From Sequoia sempervirens (taxonomy: Eukaryota > Streptophyta > Pinopsida > Cupressales > Cupressaceae): 64,000 nucleotides of DNA. The DNA lies in the NCBI GenBank assembly GCA_007258455.2, contig VDFB02275659.1, forward strand, positions 216,791 to 280,790, in the 5' to 3' direction. Under the pieces are notes generated by a model. The model saw nothing but the letters and a program-made list of their open reading frames with translations. It was not told the origin of the DNA and did not search any database. The number at the start of each line of letters is the position of its first letter. Position 1 is the first letter of the stretch. A program made the position numbers and the translations under genes. Shown one piece after another: positions 11,138 through 22,331 of the stretch.

Positions 11138-12955
11138 GTGGAGCGTATTCTTCAAATAAGAGATAATTCTGAAATAGATTCAAATGAATATGAGTGGGAC
11201 AACTTATCAGATGTTTCCTATGAAGATATTCAAATCAATGTTATCAAGAAGTATACTCCCAAACGTGAGGAGGGTCAAAGCTCGAGTTTTAATCCTATTG
11301 TCTTTGAAACACAAAATTTCGATGACTCAAGTGAAGATGAGCGGACATCGATTGAGATAAATGATGTGGAAGAAAATACCTTCATAGGCCTCGACATAAC
11401 CATTAACAACCTGGACGACATTTCCATCCGAGCTTTCACAATCGCTGACCTCAACCCATCTAATGATTCATTGCCTTTACTACATCCTGAGCTTATCGAG
11501 TGGGAACCCCAACACCCCATCAATCTCCCTGTTTTTGACAATGATTCCGCTATTAACTACCTTTGCTGTGAGGAATCTGATACTTGTTCTACCAATGGCG
11601 AAAACCTCATTGAGGCACCAAAGGATGGAAGGCTTGACATCCTCCCACAACATTACCATGAAAGATCATCAGTGTTGATAGAACCCACACAGTCTATTGA
11701 TATTGGCACAACAGAGAAAGCAAGAATACTACACCTGGCAGCATCCATGACAAATACAGAAAAGCCATATTTTATCAAATTCTTTGAAGAACGATGCATC
11801 AATTTTGCTTGGTCATACTCTGACATGCCAGGCTTAGACACAGATCTCATTATGCATCACTTATCTTTACCAGCTGGCACTAAACCAGTAAAATAGAAAC
11901 TGAGAAAGATGCATCCACATGTTGCATTATTAGTAAAAAATGATTTGAAGAAACTACTAGATGCTGGATTTATCAGATCTATTGATTATGCTGAATGGAT
12001 ATCCAACATTGTACCTATTTCAAAACCAGATCACACCATCAGAATATGTACTGATTTTTGGGATTTAAATAGAGCATGTCCAAAGGATGATTTTCCTTTG
12101 CCAAACATAGACATGATTGTAGATTTAACAGCTGGCCATCAAATGCTATCACTCATGGATGGATTTTCAGGATACAATCAAATCAAAATAGCTCCTGAAG
12201 ACCAAGAAAAGATAGCATTTACATGTCCATGGGGCACCTTTTGCTGGAATGTCATGCCTTTTGGGTTAAAGAATGCAGGAGCTACATACTAGCGAGCTAT
12301 GACAACAATCTTCCATGACATGATGCACACCTTCATGGAAGACTATGTGGATGATATCTTAGCCAAATCTCACACTAGGGAAGGACATCTAGAGATACTT
12401 GCCAAAATATTTGACAGGTTGGAGAAATTTAAAGTCAGATTAAATCCTAAGAAATGTTCCTTTGGAGTAACATCAGCAAAACTCCTTGGATACATAGTTT
12501 CTACAAAAGGAATTGAAGTAGATCCAACAAAAGTTAAAGCCATTGTGGAAATGCCACCTCCTAAGAATATCAGTACATTAAGATCTCTACAAGGCCGACT
12601 ACAGTCCATCAGAAGATTCATCTCTCAACTAGCAGATCGGTGTCATCCATTCAACCATCTTTTGCATAAAAATGTGTCTTTTAAATGGGATGAACAGTGT
12701 GAGAGTACTTTCAATCAAATCAAGCATTATTTGATGACACCACCAATCTTGGTGCCACCTAGTGAAGACAAGCCATTGTTACTATATATCGCAACAACAG
12801 ATATCTCTTTAGGAGCCTTGCTGGCACAAGAGGATAGAGAAGGGAAGGAACAGACAATATACTATACCAGCAAGACACTCAATGGATATGAAGTAAACTA
12901 TACCTTCATTGAAAAATCATGCTTAGCAGTAGTTTTTGCAACACAAAAATTGTGA
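11138..12955 (+). pseudogene. Element 2 reverse transcriptase and degenerate RNase H
   Basis: One frame with only two internal stops (11894, 12290), both explained by CAG-to-TAG. An acidic spacer (11138 to about 11700) precedes the RT. LKKLLDAGFIRSIDYAEWIS opens the palm, then LSLMDGFSGYNQIKIAPED carries the first catalytic Asp, MPFGLKNAGATY follows, and YVDD (12344-12355) is intact. FLGY-like LLGYIVSTKGIEVDP marks the connection. The first RNase H (LLLYIATTDISLGALLAQ) lacks the first catalytic Asp, a known Tat feature. The segment ends at a TGA explained by CGA-to-TGA. Role: minus- and plus-strand DNA synthesis. Confidence 0.9.
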
Positions 12956-12961
12956 CACTAT

Positions 12962-14065
12962 ATGCTCACTCACACTATCAAGCTTGTTGCAAAAATTGAT
13001 CCCCTCAAGTATTTACTGAGCAAAGCAGCTTTAACAGGAAGGTTGACAAAGTGGGTCATGCTCCTCAGTGAGTTTGACATTCAGTATGTTGAAAGGCGAG
13101 CTATCAAAGGACAAGTCATCGCCGACCAATTAGCAGAAGCTCCATTATCAGACTATTATCCTATGACCATGGAATTTCTTGATGCGGATATCCTCAACGT
13201 TACAACACAACCATGGAAACTCTACTTCGATGGATCCTACACACAACATGGATCAGGGGTAGGAATTTTATTTGTCACACCTCTTGGACACACAATTCCA
13301 TGATCTTACAGGCTTACCTTCTGTTGCACTAACAATGTGGCAGAATATGAAGCTTTGATCCTTGGAATTAAAGTGGCTATTGACTGGAAAATCACAGAAC
13401 TACAAGTGTATGGAGACTCTCAGTTAATCATCTATCAAGTCAACAATGATTACCAAACTAAGGATGACACACTGATTTTATACAAGAGATTGGTAGATGA
13501 TCTAAGAAAATACTTCATAGAAATCAAATTTGAGCAGATACCAAGATCAAAGAATAAAGCAGCAGATGCCATGGCCACAATAGCATCTCTTCTACAAATG
13601 CCTGAAATGCAAGATCGTTATCGATTTATTGTGGAACAAGTGTCAAATCCTGCATACGCAAATCCCAAATCCCAAACCATAAGCCTTTTGGATAGTGCCC
13701 AATCTTCCATTTATGGAGACATTTATACTTATCTAAAAGATAATATCTTACCACCAGATCTTTCTCGCAACCAAAAGCGCAACTTCATACGCCAATCCAC
13801 CAAACATATCATTATTGCTGACACCCTTTACCATAGGGGCCTAGATGGTACTCTTCTGCATTGTTTAGAACATAACGAATCTGCTTCTGCTTTACATGAG
13901 GTCCATGAAGGAATTTGTGGTACACATTCAAGCGGATTATCTTTAGCCAAGAAACTCCTCCGTTTGGGGTATTACTGGCCACACATGGAACAAGATTCTT
14001 ATAAGTTTGTCAAGAGATGTCAAAAATGTCAGATTCATGGCAATCTTATACATGCACCAGCATAG
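12962..14065 (+). pseudogene. Element 2 RNase H tail, second RNase H, integrase zinc domain
   Basis: The frame continues from RT. 12962-13180 finishes the degenerate RNase H. From 13212 KLYFDGSYTQHGSG starts a second RNase H with NNVAEYEALILG, GDSQLIIYQV and NKAADAMA, covering the four acidic catalytic positions. One TGA at 13301 (CGA-to-TGA) interrupts it. This archaeal-type second RNase H is the hallmark of Tat elements. From about 13890 HEVHEGICGTHSS...CQKCQ is the HHCC zinc finger of integrase. The last codon is TAG where related proteins have Gln. Confidence 0.88.
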
Positions 14066-14110
14066 GAGCTCCATCCATTCACAACTACATGGTCTTTCTG
14101 TCAGTGGGGA

Positions 14111-14965
14111 TTGGACTTGGTAGGAAAAATTAACCCATCTTCATCTAATGGACATAAGTTCATTATCACCGCAACAGAATATTTTACAAAATGGGTGGAA
14201 GCAGTTCCCTTAACCACAATCACTGGGAAACAAATATCATCTTTCATACTTAATTATCTCATTTGTAGATATGGGATACCCCAGTCAATCATTACAGATA
14301 ATGGCAGGCCTTTCAAGAACCAAGACGTCCAAGAGCTGTGTGAAAATTTCCACATCCAACATCGCTTTTCAACCCCGTATTACCCTCAAGGTAATAGACA
14401 GGCAGAGGCTTCAAACAAAAAAATCCTAAAGATTCTCAAGAAAACTGTAAATGAGGTAGGGCGTGATTGGCACGTTCAACTTAACCCTGCTCTTTGGGCT
14501 TACAGGACTAACATCAGAACACCAACAGGAGCTACACCATATGCTCTTGTCTATGGATCAGAAGCAATACTACCTATTGAGGTAGAAATTCCATCCCTTC
14601 GAGTATCACTAAAGGGACTCATTTCAGATGAGGATTACAGGATTTCTAGACTTCAAGAATTAGAACTACTTGATGAACGTCGACAACAAGCTATCAATCA
14701 TTTGACAATCTATCAACAAAGAATGTCTAGGAACTATAATCATAGCATTAAGCCTAGAGTCTTCCAGATCAGAGACTTGGTCCTACGGGAAAACCCTAGA
14801 AATCAAGTAGATAGAGAAAAGAAGGGAAAATTTGAACCTAACTGGATAGGGCCTTATGTCATTATATTAGTCTATGGATCAGGAGCATACCTGCTGTCTA
14901 CACCAGAAGGAGACATGTTGGAGGAACCCATGAACAACATTCATCTCAGGCGATTCTATACTTGA
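14111..14965 (+). CDS. Element 2 integrase core and C-terminal domain
   Basis: 284 codons open to the natural end. DDE residues: Asp in MDLVGKINP, Asp in IITDNGRPF, Glu in RQAEASNKK. LVYGSEAILPIEVEIPSLR is highly characteristic of Tat/Athila integrases. A basic C-terminal domain follows (VLRENPRN...WIGPYVI). No chromodomain is present, as expected for Tat. It is downstream of the TAG at 14063 in the same frame, so the start at 14111 is only the first Met; the real protein was part of the polyprotein. Role: insertion of the cDNA into chromatin. Confidence 0.88.
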   Translation: MDLVGKINPSSSNGHKFIITATEYFTKWVEAVPLTTITGKQISSFILNYLICRYGIPQSIITDNGRPFKNQDVQELCENFHIQHRFSTPYYPQGNRQAEASNKKILKILKKTVNEVGRDWHVQLNPALWAYRTNIRTPTGATPYALVYGSEAILPIEVEIPSLRVSLKGLISDEDYRISRLQELELLDERRQQAINHLTIYQQRMSRNYNHSIKPRVFQIRDLVLRENPRNQVDREKKGKFEPNWIGPYVIILVYGSGAYLLSTPEGDMLEEPMNNIHLRRFYT

Positions 14966-15344
14966 GAACACCTAGTGCACGATCAGTAAGATTGTCTTGA
15001 TGAAAACCTAGCAAATAGGCGTCATGATGACAAAAAAAAAAAAAATATACAAAAGAAAAAGAAAGAGGACACAATAAAAATAAGTGATGAAAACCTAGCA
15101 AATAGGCGCTACTTGTGATTTTCACCAGCTTTTCTATCTATTAGATACAGTTTTGTTACGATTGTTTCCTTTCATATCATTTCTATCTATCATTTGGGAT
15201 AATCATTATCACTATTCATATCATAGCAAGGATATCATGTTTTACCCTAGCTTGGGGGCAACATCCTAGTGTTATTTGGTACAATGGACTTTCAGCTTAA
15301 ATGGAAAGGCAATCAAACATGACAACACCGAGTGACGATACTTG
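14966..15344 (+). other. Element 2 region after pol
   Basis: No gene. GATGAAAACCTAGCAAATAG occurs twice (about 15000 and 15087), separated by an A-rich stretch, a short direct duplication. Confidence 0.6.
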
Positions 15345-15835
15345 AAAAGTAATCCAAAAACATCAGAAAATCCATCAAAATCCAAAAACATCAGAAAATC
15401 AAAATCCAAAAACATCAGAAAAACAAAATCCAAAAACATCAAAAAATCCATCAAAATCCAAAAACATCGAAAAATCCATCAAAATCCAAAAACATCAGAA
15501 AATCCATCAAAATCCAAAAACATCGAAAAATCCATCAAAATCCAAAAACATCAGAAAATCAAAATCCAAAAACATTAGAAAATCAAAATCCAAAAACATC
15601 AAAAATCCATCAAAATCCAAAAACATCAGAAAATCCATCAAAATCCAAAAACATCGAAAAACCCATCAAAATCCAAAAACATCAGAAAATCCATCAAAAT
15701 CCAAAAACATCAAAAAATAAAAATCCAAAAACATCGAAAAATCCATCAAAATCCAAAAACATTAGAAAATCTATCAAAAATCCAAACACATCAGAAAATC
15801 AGAAAATCCATGCAAAAACATTCATAAAATCGAAA
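15345..15835 (+). repeat. A-rich tandem array, 18/28-bp units
   Basis: More than 15 units built from AAAATCCAAAAACATCAG (18 bp), often extended by AAAATCCATC to 28 bp. The plus strand is nearly free of G. The Lys/Ser/Asn frame it yields is a by-product. Many Tat/Ogre elements have variable minisatellites between pol and the 3' LTR; this fits. Confidence 0.9.
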
Positions 15836-16659
15836 ACACAAAAATAGAGTCTACATCAGTCAGAAAGTGGAGTCTGTGTCAGTCGAACTACGTGGTCTCT
15901 ACGAGTATAACGTAGGCAAGACTAATCTTTGATCAGTCCCCGAGACCCCTAGGATAGGTCTTTAGGTTACATCATTTGGCCAAACGTCTGAGAATATCAT
16001 GCAAACATCAGTACACACATTTCAATATCGATGATCTAATCTGAATAATGATTTGAAATTACATTAAGTAGAATTTGAATTGTAGTACTTTTCTTTTCAT
16101 CATTTTCTTATCATTTCTTTGGAGTTACTCGATGATGTATTAAACTAGAGAAGCAAGGAAGGAGAATGATATATTTTCTTTGTTTGCTGTTTGTGAGTTA
16201 GTCATTATTATTTTGTGAATTGTCGCGGGAAGTGCTCTACCAAGTATCATGGATGACATTCCAATTCACTTAAGGAAATGATTAATTCTTGTCTATTTAC
16301 GCAAGAAATGCTCAGGTCATCATTGGTCTATCTCATACCTTGATGCTTGTGTTCACTTGCAATAGCAAATATCATGAAAGAAATACTTAGGTCATCATTG
16401 GTCTATCTCATATCATTGATGCTTGTATTCGCTTTCAACATTTTAAAAAGCTCAGTGATGATACAAAGAAAAATAAAAAGATTATTGAAATGACACTTAG
16501 GTTTGCATTGATAAAATAGGTTTGCATGGTAAAAATAGATTGCATTCATAATAATACATCTGCAGAGTATTGGTTGCACAAGTTACAAAGATTCATTTGC
16601 AAAATAATGTTATCTTTTCTTATTAAGGATTGAGTATACTTGACACATACAATTTTCAT
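15836..16659 (+). other. Element 2 spacer, nothing recognised
   Basis: No open frame of note. A block starting GGTCATCATTGGTCTATCTC occurs twice (near 16314 and 16391), a local duplication of about 75 bp. Confidence 0.5.
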
Positions 16660-17115
16660 AATGGCATGCATATAAAATCATTTCTTCATCTCATCATAAA
16701 TTGCACAATAAACATCTCATTTCGTGATATCATATGCACGTTATGTTTCATCATTCATCCATACATCATTCATTTGCATCTCATCACATTATCATTTCAT
16801 ATATTACATTTTCATCCATATATCATTCATTTACATCTCATTTCATACATTGCATTACATCCATACATCATTCATTTACATCTCATTTTATATATCATAC
16901 ATAATTTCATCTATCATACATCATTCATTTACATCTCATTTTATACATCATTTTATCTATCACATGACATCTCATTACATTCATCATTCATTTACATCTC
17001 ACTCATTACATGCATCATTCATGTAAATCTCATTTTATATTTCATACATTACATTTCATCCATACATCATTCATTTACATCTCATTTTATATATTATACA
17101 TTGCATTTCATTAAG
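16660..17115 (+). repeat. CATACATCATTCATTTACAT degenerate array
   Basis: Repeated blocks of CATACATCATTCATTTACAT plus CTCATTTTATA, with variable spacing of about 30-60 bp. The His/Ile/Phe/Ser-rich frames at 16630-17199 and 16724-17026 result from this array and are not proteins. Low G content, like the array before it. Confidence 0.85.
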
Positions 17116-17411
17116 AAAATAAATACATCATCACTATCATATCACATAATCATCAATGCATCTATACAATCTAGTATAATAGGTCATCATAAAACATAAA
17201 AATTAAAATGCATTCATCACATAAATAATGTAGAACACATCATAGATCAATACATCCATCACATAAATCATGCAGAACATATCATAGATCAATCGAACCA
17301 CTGCACATATATCTCATCAAGTGTCAAGTATACAATGAAGTCTGAAAAGGATGAAAATAACATCATATCAAAAATGGCTGCATATATCTCTCGAGGGGTA
17401 CACAAATGATC
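17116..17411 (+). repeat. Short direct duplication before the antisense gene end
   Basis: About 55 bp containing CATCACATAAATMATG and AACAYATCATAGATCAAT is present twice (17215-17310). It would lie in the 3' untranslated part of the antisense gene. No gene is seen. Confidence 0.55.
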
Positions 17412-18067
17412 TCAAGTGGTACTCGCACCAGAAGGAGCAGGTCTCGTTCCAGTATCATGACCACCACCAGATGTCCCAGGATCTCTCGGATCTCTCAGAT
17501 CTCTCGAGAGAGGCTGTGTCACGCCTCTACTCACTGTCCTCGAACGAGTCCTCTCTGAGCGGGACTGGGCATAACTGACTCTTTGCTTTGGGGGGTAGAG
17601 CTCATGATAGCGGCTCCTATAAAACTCAATCTCAGCACCTGCCCGCATAGCCTCTCTCAAGTAATCTGCCACAAAGGTCCCATCTGCCACTCTCTGCAAT
17701 CTCTCTGTAGTAGCCTGTGCTGTCTCTGTTGCCTATCTGACAGTATCTCGCTCTGCAGTCAAGGCTGTGATTTGTGCCTGGGTAGTAGTCAACTGTGCTC
17801 ATACACCTGCTAGCTGAGCCTGTGCCATTGCTGCTGCCTGTATAGCCCCATCTCTCTCACCAATCAGAGAGGTAATCTGTGTCTGTGTAGTAGCTAGCTA
17901 TGCCTGCATCTGGGCCTGCGTCTATGCTAATAATCCTTGCACCTGTGCTAGTTGTCCCTGTAAGGTCTGAACCTACACACGTAAACTTGCAACCTCTGAT
18001 CGCTCTGCTGATGAGGAAGCAACGGCCTGCCTCTTACGAGGTGCACTAGTCGATGGTTCAACAGTAC
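17412..18067 (-). pseudogene. Antisense PMD gene of element 2, C-terminal coiled coil
   Basis: The minus-strand frame from 18067 to the TGA at 17412 begins STVEPSTSAPRKRQA. It then gives repeated heptad-like LTTTQAQITALTAERD and QTLQGQLAQVQGLLA segments, a long Gln/Ala/Leu coiled coil. The end is FVADYLREAMRAGAEIEFYR and a Ser/Arg/Pro tail. Three to four in-frame stops (TAG) interrupt the coiled coil at Gln or Glu positions. The N-terminal part of the same gene lies at 25845-27796, separated by element 3. Helical tails after a PMD occur in transposon-borne PMD proteins. Function unknown; probably oligomerisation. Confidence 0.7.
17892..18067. repeat. 176-bp duplication flanking element 3, left copy
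   Basis: From AGCTAGCT to CAGTAC, repeated at 25669-25844 immediately after element 3. The copies are the same length and differ at about 17 positions (near 10%). It is part of the antisense gene's coding sequence. It takes the place where a 4-6-bp target duplication would be expected. Confidence 0.9.
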
Positions 18068-19483
18068 TGATCTATTTAGGATCTAGGAAAATTGCTTTTA
18101 GAATGCTTAACGTAAATGATCACTTAATTACAATGCTCAAATGAATAAAAGAACATAATATAATTGCCAAGATAATGAACTGAAAAGAAAGAGAGAAGAT
18201 AAAGAGGAGACAAACGCAATTGATAACGGAGTTCGTCCCTAAGGACTACGTCTCTGGGCCCCTCTCCAATGGAGTGACCGATCCGATTATACTCCAAAAA
18301 TAGTTACAATTGCTTCATGGACTATCTCCTTCAAGCACAATAGCATAACGTTCCTCTGATGTGTGGAAATTTCTGCAAAATATCCTGAGCATTCTCTCAT
18401 TCTCACCACCTGGACTTGGGAAACAAAGGCCTACTACCTCCTTTTTATACATAAAATTTGCCTAATTAGGCTTAACCATCAAAATTAATGCCTAACCGCC
18501 TCTAACAGCTCGTACAAGTCCTCTGATGGCTCCATTTAGCTTCTGGTTTAGTTTGTTAGAGGTGGTTTTACATGTTTATGGCTTAAAAAGCCATTTGTTA
18601 TGAGTTTGACTAATAGTTATTTAACAAAACAAAAACTAACTCCCTTTATATTTCGGGAGCCATTGGTGGTCTATCGGTGCATATATATTTTCTATCCCGC
18701 GTGGTTGGGGGTTCAAAACCCGCCTACCACATTTTTTAAACCAAATCCCGACAGTTATAACAACAAAAAAACCAGTGCTAGACATTTTTTTGAAGGCTGC
18801 GTTTGGTGCAACGGCTAACAGCTCGGTCGTTTGGGCAGAGATCGCGGGGTCAAGCCCGTTGTAACCTATTTTTGGTTTGTCATTCAACTGCTCATTGCCG
18901 AAGGCCAACAACACGTGTCACGATGCTATTCGACCAAAATGCCGACTAGGTACTGACTAAGCTGTTGACGATGCTGCCACGTGTCCAATGACGAAACTGA
19001 TGACTGTGCCGATGACTCACCTGCTGACTGTGGTACGGATGCCACGTGTCGCACTCCCATTGGTCCGTACAATCTGACTCAGCTACCACGTGTCTCGGCC
19101 AAATTCATCCATGTGGATTCCATATAGTACAGAATGACAAGTCAGCATGATGACATCATCATCTGTACCCTCAAGTCAACCAAACTTTGACTACTTGTAA
19201 CTCGAGCATACGATGTCGGATTTCGATGAAAAAAATGTCGTCAGAATCGTCTCGACAAGCTCTTCGTGATGATGCTGGTTCTATCATTTTCTGAGATGAT
19301 TATTTTTTCCACCTTTTGGATGCCCCTGAAGCTAATTTGACTGGAAGTTTGACTGGCCGTAACTTGCACAAACAGAGTCTTTTCACCCCGTTCAAGTTGC
19401 GTTGGAATCAGGACATCGTTCTCTTTCTGATGGTGCTGAAATTTGGAGCATTGGGAACACTTCAATTTTCACTAAAAAATTGT
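18068..19483 (-). repeat. Element 3, 3' LTR
   Basis: Starts TGATCTATTTAGG on the plus strand. A G-run (CCCCCGG on the plus strand) just inside at 19484 is the probable polypurine tract. It carries TATAAAAAG at 18441-18449 on the minus strand. Confidence 0.85.
18441..18449 (-). promoter_or_regulatory. TATA box, element 3 LTR
   Basis: TATAAAAAG on the minus strand, followed by a GC-richer stretch. The same motif is in the other LTR at 24624-24632, which is the 5' LTR and would drive the element. Confidence 0.5.
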
Positions 19484-19535
19484 CCCCCGGATCAGGCCTC
19501 CCCACTGGAGAGCTCTTGGACCTCTGAAAGCTTGA

Positions 19536-20740
19536 TTACTTGGAAAGTAAGTGAGGGTAAAGTTCCCTCACTTTACCAATCTCCATCCATCTTGCTTTGC
19601 TTGGATGCATCCCCTTCAGGCCCACTCTGAGGTACTCAACATCTCCTCTTCGTGAAGTTCTGACATTCCTGTCGAGAATAACATCTTCTAGCAACTCTGA
19701 CATGTACTCTGGTGAAAGATCATCAACTAATGGAACTTGAATGTCTGTGACTTCATCTAGGATCATTGGAGGCTCATACAATTTCAAATTCTCAACATTG
19801 ACAACTGAGTAAATATGCATGTATGGAGGAAGATTGAGGCGGAAGGCATTAGTACCAATCTTCTCAAGGATCTCAAAAGGACCATACCTAATTGGCTTAA
19901 GCTTTTTACCTTCACCTTGCATCCTTTCTTTGCTGATATGTAACCAAACTCGGTCTCCAACCTGAAAATGATGATCAATGTGATGCTTGTCATGGTGAAC
20001 CTTGTATTTTGCTTGGATCTGTTCCAACTGTGCTTCCACTGCCTGATGAATTGCTTGGACTTTCTGGATGAACTTCAAAGCCTTCTCTGCATCATGGTGT
20101 CCATCTTTAACATCATTTTTCCCAAAATAAAAATCCATCGGTGTCTTGGGCACATAACCAAAGCATGTTTCAAAAGGAGACCTCTTAGTAGAAGAGTGTG
20201 CTGCATGGTTGTAGGCATGTTGCACATAATGAAGACTCTCATCCCACAACTTAGGATGCTTACTGCAGTAACCTTTGAGTAGATGCACAACTGTCTGTTT
20301 ACAACCTCTGTCTGCCCGTCGGTCTATGGATGGAAGGCTGTACTCTTCTTCAGTCTGGTGTCCATGAGTCCCCACAAAGTTGACCAAAATTCCCCCAAGA
20401 ATCAAGAATCTCAATCTGATACAATAGAAGTAGGTAACCCAAAATGAACCCATACAAATTGAAAGTACATCTGAGCTGTCAGTTTAGCAGTGACTTTCTT
20501 TTACATGGCATTAAGATACACATTTTGCTGAACTGATCAACTACTACATACAAATAATCATGTCCCTTCCTAGACATAGGTAACCCCCAACAAAGTCCAT
20601 TGACACACTTTCCCATGGACGAGAAGGTACAGGTAGAGGTGTGTACAAACCCAACTTCCTGTTACTAGGCTTACTAGTTGCACACATAACACAACCTCTA
20701 ATATACTTAGTTACAGTTTCTTGCATACGAGGCCAATAAC
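19536..20740 (-). pseudogene. Element 3 integrase and chromodomain-like tail
   Basis: Upstream, after two stops, 20544-20726 has the CVMC half of the zinc finger and ESVSMDFVGG with the first catalytic Asp. A frameshift then scrambles the core, including the second Asp and Glu. From about 20350 the frame recovers: VVHLLKGYCSKHPKLWDESL, AYNHAAHSSTKRSPFETCFG, then a GPFEILEKIG C-terminal fold. The end (ILDRNVRTSRRGDVEYLRVG and LKGMHPSKARWME) is a chromodomain-like fold that in chromoviruses targets insertion to marked chromatin. Not functional. Confidence 0.8.
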
Positions 20741-21155
20741 AATATTTTTGTAGCTAAGTCAATGTTTTGTTTACCCCAAAGTGTCCTGCAATCAAGGAGG
20801 TATGTGCTTATCTAATAACCTGTGCTTGTTCATCCTTTGGAACACATAATTTACCCAAGTGATATAACATTTTATCCTGCACATAATAATCTTTCTCTTC
20901 TACATGTTTACCTTTCATTAAAGCAGCATAGATATCCTTAAAGTTCTCATCATTAGCATATTGTTCTTGAAAAATTTCATGAACCATAGAACTATTATGA
21001 AGGATTATCAAAGCATTCATCATAGGAGGTCTAGAGAGCATGTCTACCACTTTGTTATGGGTACCTTTCTTATACTTAATAACCAAATGAAACTGTTGCA
21101 GAAAACCCATCCACCGAAAGTGCCTACTTTGTTGCAGTTTAGTTTGTGAGTGCAA
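20741..21155 (-). pseudogene. Element 3 RNase H end and RT-integrase connection
   Basis: HFRWMGFLQQFHLVIKYKKG and NKVVDMLSRPP are the conserved RNase H end of gypsy elements (normally NKVADALSR). A linker to the integrase zinc finger (AGHFGVNKT) follows. It is separated from RT by one TAG where related elements have Gln; a TAA and another TAG follow. Same frame as RT. Confidence 0.8.
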
Positions 21156-21158
21156 ATA

Positions 21159-22271
21159 CTAAAGTGGCTGGTGATTAGTGTGGATTACAGTTTCTTTCCC
21201 CATTATGTAATGTTTCCATTTTTTAACACTCTGAACTAAAGCATAAAGTTCTTTATCATAAGTGGGATAGTTACTTACTGCTCCTGAAAAAGTTTTAGAG
21301 TGGTAGCAAACTGGTTTAGCTCCTTGCATGGGTATTGCTCCCATGGAAAATCCACTCGCATCTGTCTCGATCTCAAATGGTTGATGTAGATCTGGTAAGG
21401 CCAAAACTAGTGCGGTGCTCAACTTTCCCTTCAAAGTGTCGAAAGCCTTTTGTTGTGAACCTCCCCACTGAAAAGTTGCTCTCGTACTAGTTAATGCATG
21501 TAATGGTGATGCTATATAAGAGAAATTTGCAATAAACTTTCTCCAGTACTGAATTGCACCTAGGAAACTTCTGACCTCTGTGACTGTACTTGGCTTAGGC
21601 CAATTTACAATAGCTTCAACCTTCGCAGGGTCTACTTTCAATTGACCACCCCCTACGACATAGCCTAAGTACACTAAGGATGTCTTTGCAAATTCACATT
21701 TAGACATCTTTACATACAATTTTTCTTTTCTCAATACATCAAAGACTTTCTTTACATGACTTACATGATCTTCCCAAGTTTGACTGACTACAAGAATATC
21801 ATCTAGATAGACTATGACAAAATCATCAATAAAGGGATGAAAGACATCATTCATGACTCTCATAAAGGTAGCTGGTGCATTACAAAGCCCAAAAGGCATA
21901 ACCAACCACTCAAACAGTCCCTGTTTTGTCTTAAATGTAGTCTTCCAAATGTCATCTTCTGCAATTCTTATCTGATGATAACCACTTCGCAAATCTAACT
22001 TAGTGAAATAAACTGCATGTTTTAACTGATAAAGTAAATCATCAATTCTGGGAAGAGGATACCTATTCTTTACCGTTATCTTGTTCAAGGCGTGGTAGTC
22101 GATGCACATTCTCCAAGTTCCATCTTTCTTTGGAACCAAGACAATTAGAGAACCACAAGGAGAAGTACTAGGATGAATAACTCCTTTTTCCACCAACTCT
22201 TGAACCTGCTTTTTAATTTCCTCATTCTGCATAACAGATAAACAGTACATGCCGATATTAGGAAGTGGCAC
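21159..22271 (-). CDS. Element 3 reverse transcriptase and RNase H
   Basis: 370 codons without a stop. VEKGVIHPSTSPCGSLIVLV opens the palm, followed by WRMCIDYHALNKITVKNRYP, FTKLDLRSGYHQI and MPFGLCNAPATFM. The catalytic YLDD is intact at residues 155-158. The RNase H domain (FEIETDASGFSMGAIPMQG) follows with its first Asp. The true reading frame began upstream (stop TAG near 22335), so the Met at 22271 is only the first in the open stretch. This is the best-preserved enzyme of element 3, although its protease is defective. Confidence 0.9.
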   Translation of the reverse strand: MPLPNIGMYCLSVMQNEEIKKQVQELVEKGVIHPSTSPCGSLIVLVPKKDGTWRMCIDYHALNKITVKNRYPLPRIDDLLYQLKHAVYFTKLDLRSGYHQIRIAEDDIWKTTFKTKQGLFEWLVMPFGLCNAPATFMRVMNDVFHPFIDDFVIVYLDDILVVSQTWEDHVSHVKKVFDVLRKEKLYVKMSKCEFAKTSLVYLGYVVGGGQLKVDPAKVEAIVNWPKPSTVTEVRSFLGAIQYWRKFIANFSYIASPLHALTSTRATFQWGGSQQKAFDTLKGKLSTALVLALPDLHQPFEIETDASGFSMGAIPMQGAKPVCYHSKTFSGAVSNYPTYDKELYALVQSVKKWKHYIMGKETVIHTNHQPL

Positions 22272-22331
22272 ATCCTGCTGTAACTGGATTTCATGCTGTA
22301 TCTCTCTCTTGGGTGGTAACCCCTTCGGTTC

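Noticed and set aside
15345..15835. CRISPR-like array
   Set aside because: Units are directly adjacent with no unique spacers of constant length, there are no cas genes, and the context is a plant retrotransposon. It is a minisatellite. The same holds for 7333-7660.
16630..17199. 189-codon His/Ile/Ser-rich protein
   Set aside because: The frame is a by-product of the CATACATCATTCATT repeat; two frames are open at once and there is no domain.
18600..18914. Possible tRNA-like or gene sequence in the element 3 LTR
   Set aside because: Short stretches such as GGGGGTTCAAAACCC and GGTCAAGCCC resemble tRNA T-arms, but I could not find a full cloverleaf; open frames here differ between the two LTR copies.
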